Shown piece by piece: positions 57,573 to 61,505 of a stretch of DNA of 61,505 nucleotides (within the stretch, counting starts at the first letter, position 1; every line of letters begins with the position of its first letter). The stretch is from Candidatus Devosia symbiotica. Lineage in GTDB: Bacteria > Pseudomonadota > Alphaproteobacteria > Rhizobiales > Devosiaceae. Below the pieces are notes generated by a model. That model was not told where the DNA came from. It worked only from the letters and a program-made list of their open reading frames with translations, and did not search any database. Where the stretch lies: positions 1 through 61,505 of the forward strand of contig JALBVE010000003.1 of the NCBI GenBank assembly GCA_025050575.1, in the 5' to 3' direction. Position numbers and translations under genes: made by a program.

Positions 57573-60455
57573 ATGGTGACAAAACTGAACGCCCTACCTT
57601 CGATCAAGACGCCGGTGTTTAGCGGTTGGCTGGCTAGTTTATCGGACGCTAACCGCAAGGCGCTCGACTGGGCCACGCCAGCCCTGGGCTCGCTGCTGGA
57701 ATCGGCGCCCTATCTGCTAGTGCTGGCCCAAGACAATGTCGATTGGCTAGCCGCCGCGCTGGCCGATACGCCTGATGGGGCTTTCATCGACATTATTAAG
57801 GCAGTCGAAGCAGCCGGCCGCACCGCGACCGACGAGGCTGCGCTTGCGCCCGTTCTGCGCATTGCTAAGGGCCGCACGGCGCTGCTGGCGGCCGTCGCCG
57901 AAACCGGCCGGGTTTGGACCACGGCACAGGCCACCGCGGCACTGTCCGATCTGGCTGACGCTGCCCTTGACGCTGCCCTCAACCTGCTGATGCGGCAGGC
58001 CGCCGAGCGCGGCCTGCTCACCCTGTCGCCCGGCCAAGCCAACGCCGCTAATTCAGGGCTGGCCATCTTTGCGCTGGGCAAGCATGGTGGCCAGGAGCTG
58101 AACTACTCCTCCGATATCGACATTGTGGCGTTCTTCGACCTCGAAAAGGGCGTCCTCAATGATCCGCTTGAGGCCACCAAAACCTATTCGCGCATCGTCC
58201 AGAAGCTGATCGGGCTGATGGAAGACCGCCAAGCCCATGGCTATGTGTTTCGCACCGATCTGCGCTTGCGTCCTGACCCCGGCTCGACCCCAGTTGCCAT
58301 TTCGTTCGATGCAGCGCTGTCCTATTATGAGAGCCGCGGTCAGAATTGGGAGCGGGCCGCCTGGATCAAGGCGCGCCCATGTGCTGGTGACCGGCAGGTG
58401 GGGGAGGCCTTCCTGAAGGAGCTGTCGCCCTATATCTGGCGCAAGCATCTCGACTTCGCCACCATCGCCGATATCCAGGCCATGAAGCGGCAGATCAACA
58501 TCGCTAAGAAAGTCGGCGATATCCGCGTTGAGGGGCACAGCGTTAAGCTGGGGCGCGGTGGCATTCGCGAGATCGAATTCTTCACCCAGACCCAGCAATT
58601 GATTGCCGGTGGGCGCGACAAGTCCCTCCGCGTCAGGCCGACGGCCCATGCCTTGGCCGCCCTTGCCAATGCCAATTGGATAACGCCACGTACCGCCACC
58701 GAATTGAGCCTGACCTATTGGTATCTGCGGGCCGTCGAAAACCGCTTGCAGATGCTGCGCGACGAGCAGACCCATATCATGCCTGCGACCGCTGCCGAAA
58801 TCGCCGTCGTCGGGCGTCTAATGGGCGAGCCTGATCTGCGCCGGTTCGAGGCCAAATACCGCGCCGCGCTTGAATTGGTCACCGCCTATTATTCCGAGCT
58901 GTTTACCAAGGGCGAAAGTCTGGGCAGCGGCGAGGGCAATCTGGTCTTTACTGGCAACGATGACGATCCAGGTACGCTCGAGACCTTGACCGCCATGGGA
59001 TTCAGCGATGCCTCAAAGGCCCTCGAAATCGTCCGAAAATGGCACTATGGCAGCTATGCGGCGACCCGGACCTCGGCAGCACGCGGCCATCTCACCGAAT
59101 TGCTGCCGGCACTGCTGACGACGCTGAGCAATGCCGGCAATGCCGATACGGCGCTGGCCAAGTTCGACAATTTTCTTTCGCGCCTGCCTACCTGTGTGCA
59201 GCTATTCGCGCTGTTGCGCAATCATCCCAGCCTGCGCATCTTGCTGGTGCGATTAATGGCCTCGGCGCCGCGCATGGCCGAAGCGGTCATCCATCGGGCT
59301 CACGTCATGGACGGGCTGATCGACCCGGCCTTTGCCAATGATGTTATCCGGCGTGACGTCCTGGTCGCCAAGGTTGATGCCTTTCTGGCCGATGCTCGTT
59401 CTTATGAAGAGGTCATCGACCGCGCCCGCATCATCGGGCAGGAGCAGAAATTTCTCATTGCCGCCGGATTGCTCTCGGGCACGATGGATGCGCGTGGTGC
59501 CGGCGAGCAGTTCACGGCGTTGGCCGAAACCCTGCTGAACCGCCTCTTTGATAGTGTCCGCCATGAATTCGAGAGGCGGCATGGCATTATGGCCGGCGGC
59601 ACGGTAGCCCTGCTGGCTTTCGGCAAGATGGCCAGTCGTGAAATGACGGTCGCATCCGACCTCGATTTCATCCTGCTCTACGACGCCGTCGATGGCGAAT
59701 CCAATGGCGACAAGCCGTTCAGTACCAACCAGTATTACACGCGACTCACCCAGCGTCTGGTGGCTGCTATCACCGCCCCCACTGCCGAGGGCGTGCTTTA
59801 CGAAGCCGATATGCGTCTGCGCCCCTCAGGCAATGCCGGGCCGCTGGCAACAAGTCTGGCCGGATTCAATTCCTATCATCGCGACAATGCCTGGACCTGG
59901 GAGCATCTGGCTCTCAGCCGGGCCCGCGTCGTGCTGGCCGATGACAGTTTTGGCTTCGTCATAGATGACGCCATCAATACGGTGATCTCCCGTCCCCGCG
60001 ACGTCGTCAAAACCATTGACGACGTGGTGGCTATGCGCACCTTGATGGCCAAGGAACGGCCGGCACGGCACGCTTTTGATCTGAAAATGGCCGAGGGCGG
60101 CCTGGTCGATCTCGAATTCATCGTTCAGTCGGCGCAATTGATCGCCGGCCAGACCATTGTCATGCCGCAAGCGGCTACCGCGCCGGTATTGAACCGGTTG
60201 GGCGAGACCGGCCTGGTGCCCGAAGGGGGCCGGCTAGCCGCTATTCACGGGGTCTATTCGACCGTGCTGCAGGTAATGAGTTGTGCCCTGGTCCAGCCGC
60301 TCAAGGACGAACCCTGGCCCAATGCCTTCAAGGAATTGCTGGCTGGACTGACGCATTATCCTGATTTCGAGCGGCTGAAGCTCGATCTTGACACCATGCG
60401 TGCCGAGGTCACCGCCGCGGCAGCTGAATGGTATGACAGGGTGCGCGCGCTTTAG
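57573..60455 (+). CDS. glnE: Bifunctional glutamine synthetase adenylyltransferase/deadenylase
   Basis: Controls glutamine synthetase activity by adding and removing AMP in response to nitrogen status. The product is 960 residues from ATG 57573 (MVTKLNALPSIKTP); the frame is open upstream to 57498 without similarity. It contains two nucleotidyltransferase domains. The deadenylase one has LNYSSDIDIVAFFD at about residue 180, and the adenylylase one has TVASDLDFILLYDA at about residue 695. RGGIREIEFFTQTQQLIAGG and GGLVDLEFIVQSAQLIAG are the matching second motifs. Full length and intact. Confidence 0.95.
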   Translation: MVTKLNALPSIKTPVFSGWLASLSDANRKALDWATPALGSLLESAPYLLVLAQDNVDWLAAALADTPDGAFIDIIKAVEAAGRTATDEAALAPVLRIAKGRTALLAAVAETGRVWTTAQATAALSDLADAALDAALNLLMRQAAERGLLTLSPGQANAANSGLAIFALGKHGGQELNYSSDIDIVAFFDLEKGVLNDPLEATKTYSRIVQKLIGLMEDRQAHGYVFRTDLRLRPDPGSTPVAISFDAALSYYESRGQNWERAAWIKARPCAGDRQVGEAFLKELSPYIWRKHLDFATIADIQAMKRQINIAKKVGDIRVEGHSVKLGRGGIREIEFFTQTQQLIAGGRDKSLRVRPTAHALAALANANWITPRTATELSLTYWYLRAVENRLQMLRDEQTHIMPATAAEIAVVGRLMGEPDLRRFEAKYRAALELVTAYYSELFTKGESLGSGEGNLVFTGNDDDPGTLETLTAMGFSDASKALEIVRKWHYGSYAATRTSAARGHLTELLPALLTTLSNAGNADTALAKFDNFLSRLPTCVQLFALLRNHPSLRILLVRLMASAPRMAEAVIHRAHVMDGLIDPAFANDVIRRDVLVAKVDAFLADARSYEEVIDRARIIGQEQKFLIAAGLLSGTMDARGAGEQFTALAETLLNRLFDSVRHEFERRHGIMAGGTVALLAFGKMASREMTVASDLDFILLYDAVDGESNGDKPFSTNQYYTRLTQRLVAAITAPTAEGVLYEADMRLRPSGNAGPLATSLAGFNSYHRDNAWTWEHLALSRARVVLADDSFGFVIDDAINTVISRPRDVVKTIDDVVAMRTLMAKERPARHAFDLKMAEGGLVDLEFIVQSAQLIAGQTIVMPQAATAPVLNRLGETGLVPEGGRLAAIHGVYSTVLQVMSCALVQPLKDEPWPNAFKELLAGLTHYPDFERLKLDLDTMRAEVTAAAAEWYDRVRAL

Positions 60456-60595
60456 TCGGTCGGGCGTCTAGACGGCTCGATGCCGCGCTCGGCCAATGCT
60501 CGCTTGACGATTTCGGGCATGTTGCGACAGCCGCAGCCCTGCGCGTGAGCGATATGCCAGGCAATCCGCTCCTCAAGCGTGGCATTTCGCAGCAT
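60452..60595 (-). CDS. Small Cys-containing protein of unknown function
   Basis: A 47-codon frame from ATG 60595 (MLRNATLEERIAWHIAHAQG) with a CGC motif (QGCGCRNMPEIVKRALAERG). It converges with glnE and overlaps its stop by four bases. The composition (short helices around a paired Cys) suggests a real small protein that I have seen unnamed beside glnE in related bacteria, but this is weak evidence. The frame continues upstream to 60943 without similarity. Confidence 0.5.
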   Translation of the reverse strand: MLRNATLEERIAWHIAHAQGCGCRNMPEIVKRALAERGIEPSRRPTD

Positions 60596-60627
60596 TCTGT
60601 TTGCCTGGTGCCATTTCCGGTTGAGTG

Positions 60628-61505
60628 TCAGGCAGCGACAGGTATCTTGTTGGTATGCAGCGGCAGGGAGATGGCCATTGTCGTACCCAGCGAGGGGTTG
60701 GAGTTGATGATCTTGTGTCCGCCGCTCAACTGGCCGATGGTCTGCGAAATCGAGATGCCCAGGCTCTGACCGACGCCGTCGTGGGTGAAGGTGGCGCCAC
60801 CCAGCGCAAAGGATTGCGACAGGCTGGCCAGGCGGTCTGCGTTCATGCCAAGCCCAGTGTTGGTAATCTCCAGCACCACGCCATCGTCGGCTGCGAAGGC
60901 CGCCAGCGTGATCTGCCCCCCCGGGGGGGGCGGAGTAAAGCACACCGAGTTATCCACGAGATTGGAAATCATGCGCACTAGCCCAAGTTGATCACCCTCC
61001 ACGATGGCGCTGCAGCTCTGACTGACCTCAAGGCGCAGCCTGGCACGGGCTGCCAGGCCGGCAGAGTGCTGCATGACGCTGTAGAGTACTTTGTCAATCT
61101 GTACCGCATCGCGCCGCAGCACATTGCAGCCACCCTCAAGCTCGGCCAGGTCCAAAATAGCGGCGAACGAGGCCAGCAGATATTCACCCGAGCGTTTGAT
61201 CGACTGCATACAGTCCACATAGTGCGCATCACCGAGCGGCCGATAGGTCTGGTGTCGCATCGGATCGGCAAATCCGATAATGTGGTTGAGCGGGGTACGG
61301 ATGTCATGGCTGAGATGGCCAAGAAAATTGGTCTTCGCGCGATTAGCGGCCTCGAGCTTTTCCTCATGGTAGTACCGGGCCAGCTCGCGCTGCTCCTCGC
61401 GGATCGCATGCAGCATGGTATCGGTCTTCTATCGGCCAGTGGCCCTTCATCGATCAGCAGGCACGAACTATCCTAGCGGTGAAGTTCAAGGACGCGATTG
61501 CTCCC
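60628..61505 (-). pseudogene. PAS/HAMP-less cytoplasmic histidine kinase, N-terminus decayed
   Basis: The 262-codon C-terminal part is open. A coiled-coil (EEQRELARYYHEEKLEAANR) leads into the H-box FLGHLSHDIRTPLNHIIGFA, then NLVDNSVCFTPPPPGGQITL with the N-box Asn. G boxes are partly degraded (ITNTGLGMNADR keeps no Asp where family members have DTGIGM). Upstream of ATG 61416 in the same frame is a TAG, and a frameshifted segment (RVLELHR, stop, LLIDEGPLAD) continues to the window end. The sensor part is therefore broken, and the G1 box Asp loss argues against activity of the remainder. Confidence 0.75.

Overview
The window looks like the chromosome of an alphaproteobacterium of the order Hyphomicrobiales, most plausibly a Devosia-type organism. 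The signs are gene content and order (hisS-hisZ-hisG, ribF-ileS-lspA, ccmIEFH-degP-two-component pair-glnE, a FeuP/FeuQ pair, a rhizobial-type gene transfer agent and cobalamin genes) and GC-rich codon use. The genus is an inference from protein flavour. The striking property is decay. Intact housekeeping genes alternate with a large number of broken genes carrying in-frame stops, homopolymer or tandem-repeat frameshifts, and deletions that weld unrelated genes together. This pattern is typical of a bacterium that recently became host-restricted, for example a protist endosymbiont.

Layout. 1-5100: intact hisS, then wrecked hisZ, truncated hisG and a glycosyltransferase fused to the tail of a TauE/SafE permease. 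5.1-8.9 kb: EF-hand pseudogene, intact groES-groEL (reverse strand) with CIRCE, promoter and terminator, and a small conserved ORF. 8.9-15.4 kb: decayed EamA exporter, sigma-54 activator, EAL protein, small kinase and HAD phosphatase around one intact ROK regulator. 15.4-23.6 kb: intact ribF, ileS, lspA, a lipoprotein, an RluB-type pseudouridine synthase with a very long R/P/G-rich tail, and rsmD. 23.6-28.6 kb: broken DUF1801, SRPBCC and ArsR genes, then an intact zinc uptake operon (small membrane ORF, znuC, znuB, znuA, zur) preceded by two probable Zur boxes. 28.8-36 kb: remnants of an unknown protein and an RTX protein, then a cobalamin riboswitch with intact cbtB followed by broken cbtA and by cobW/cobN/cobO/cobQ/cobD/cobU fragments, interrupted by two reverse-strand pseudogenes. 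36.1-42.6 kb: a decayed gene transfer agent tail module (gp6 to gp15, endolysin, holin-like gene). 42.7-45.6 kb: intact small exported protein, feuP, feuQ and a lipoprotein. 45.7-49.3 kb: an unknown pseudogene and a decayed sarcosine-oxidase-like gene pair. 49.5-60.6 kb: an uninterrupted intact block ccmI-ccmE-ccmF-ccmH, degP, response regulator, histidine kinase, glnE and a small Cys-containing ORF. 60.6-61.5 kb: a decaying histidine kinase.

Functional reading. The cell keeps translation, protein folding, envelope lipoprotein maturation, flavin supply, cytochrome c maturation, envelope stress proteolysis, zinc acquisition and two two-component systems. It has lost (at these loci) histidine biosynthesis, cobalamin biosynthesis, amine oxidation, several exporters and signalling proteins, and gene transfer agent production. 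No IS element, CRISPR array, rRNA or tRNA gene was recognised. All family calls come from reading the sequence without database searches.
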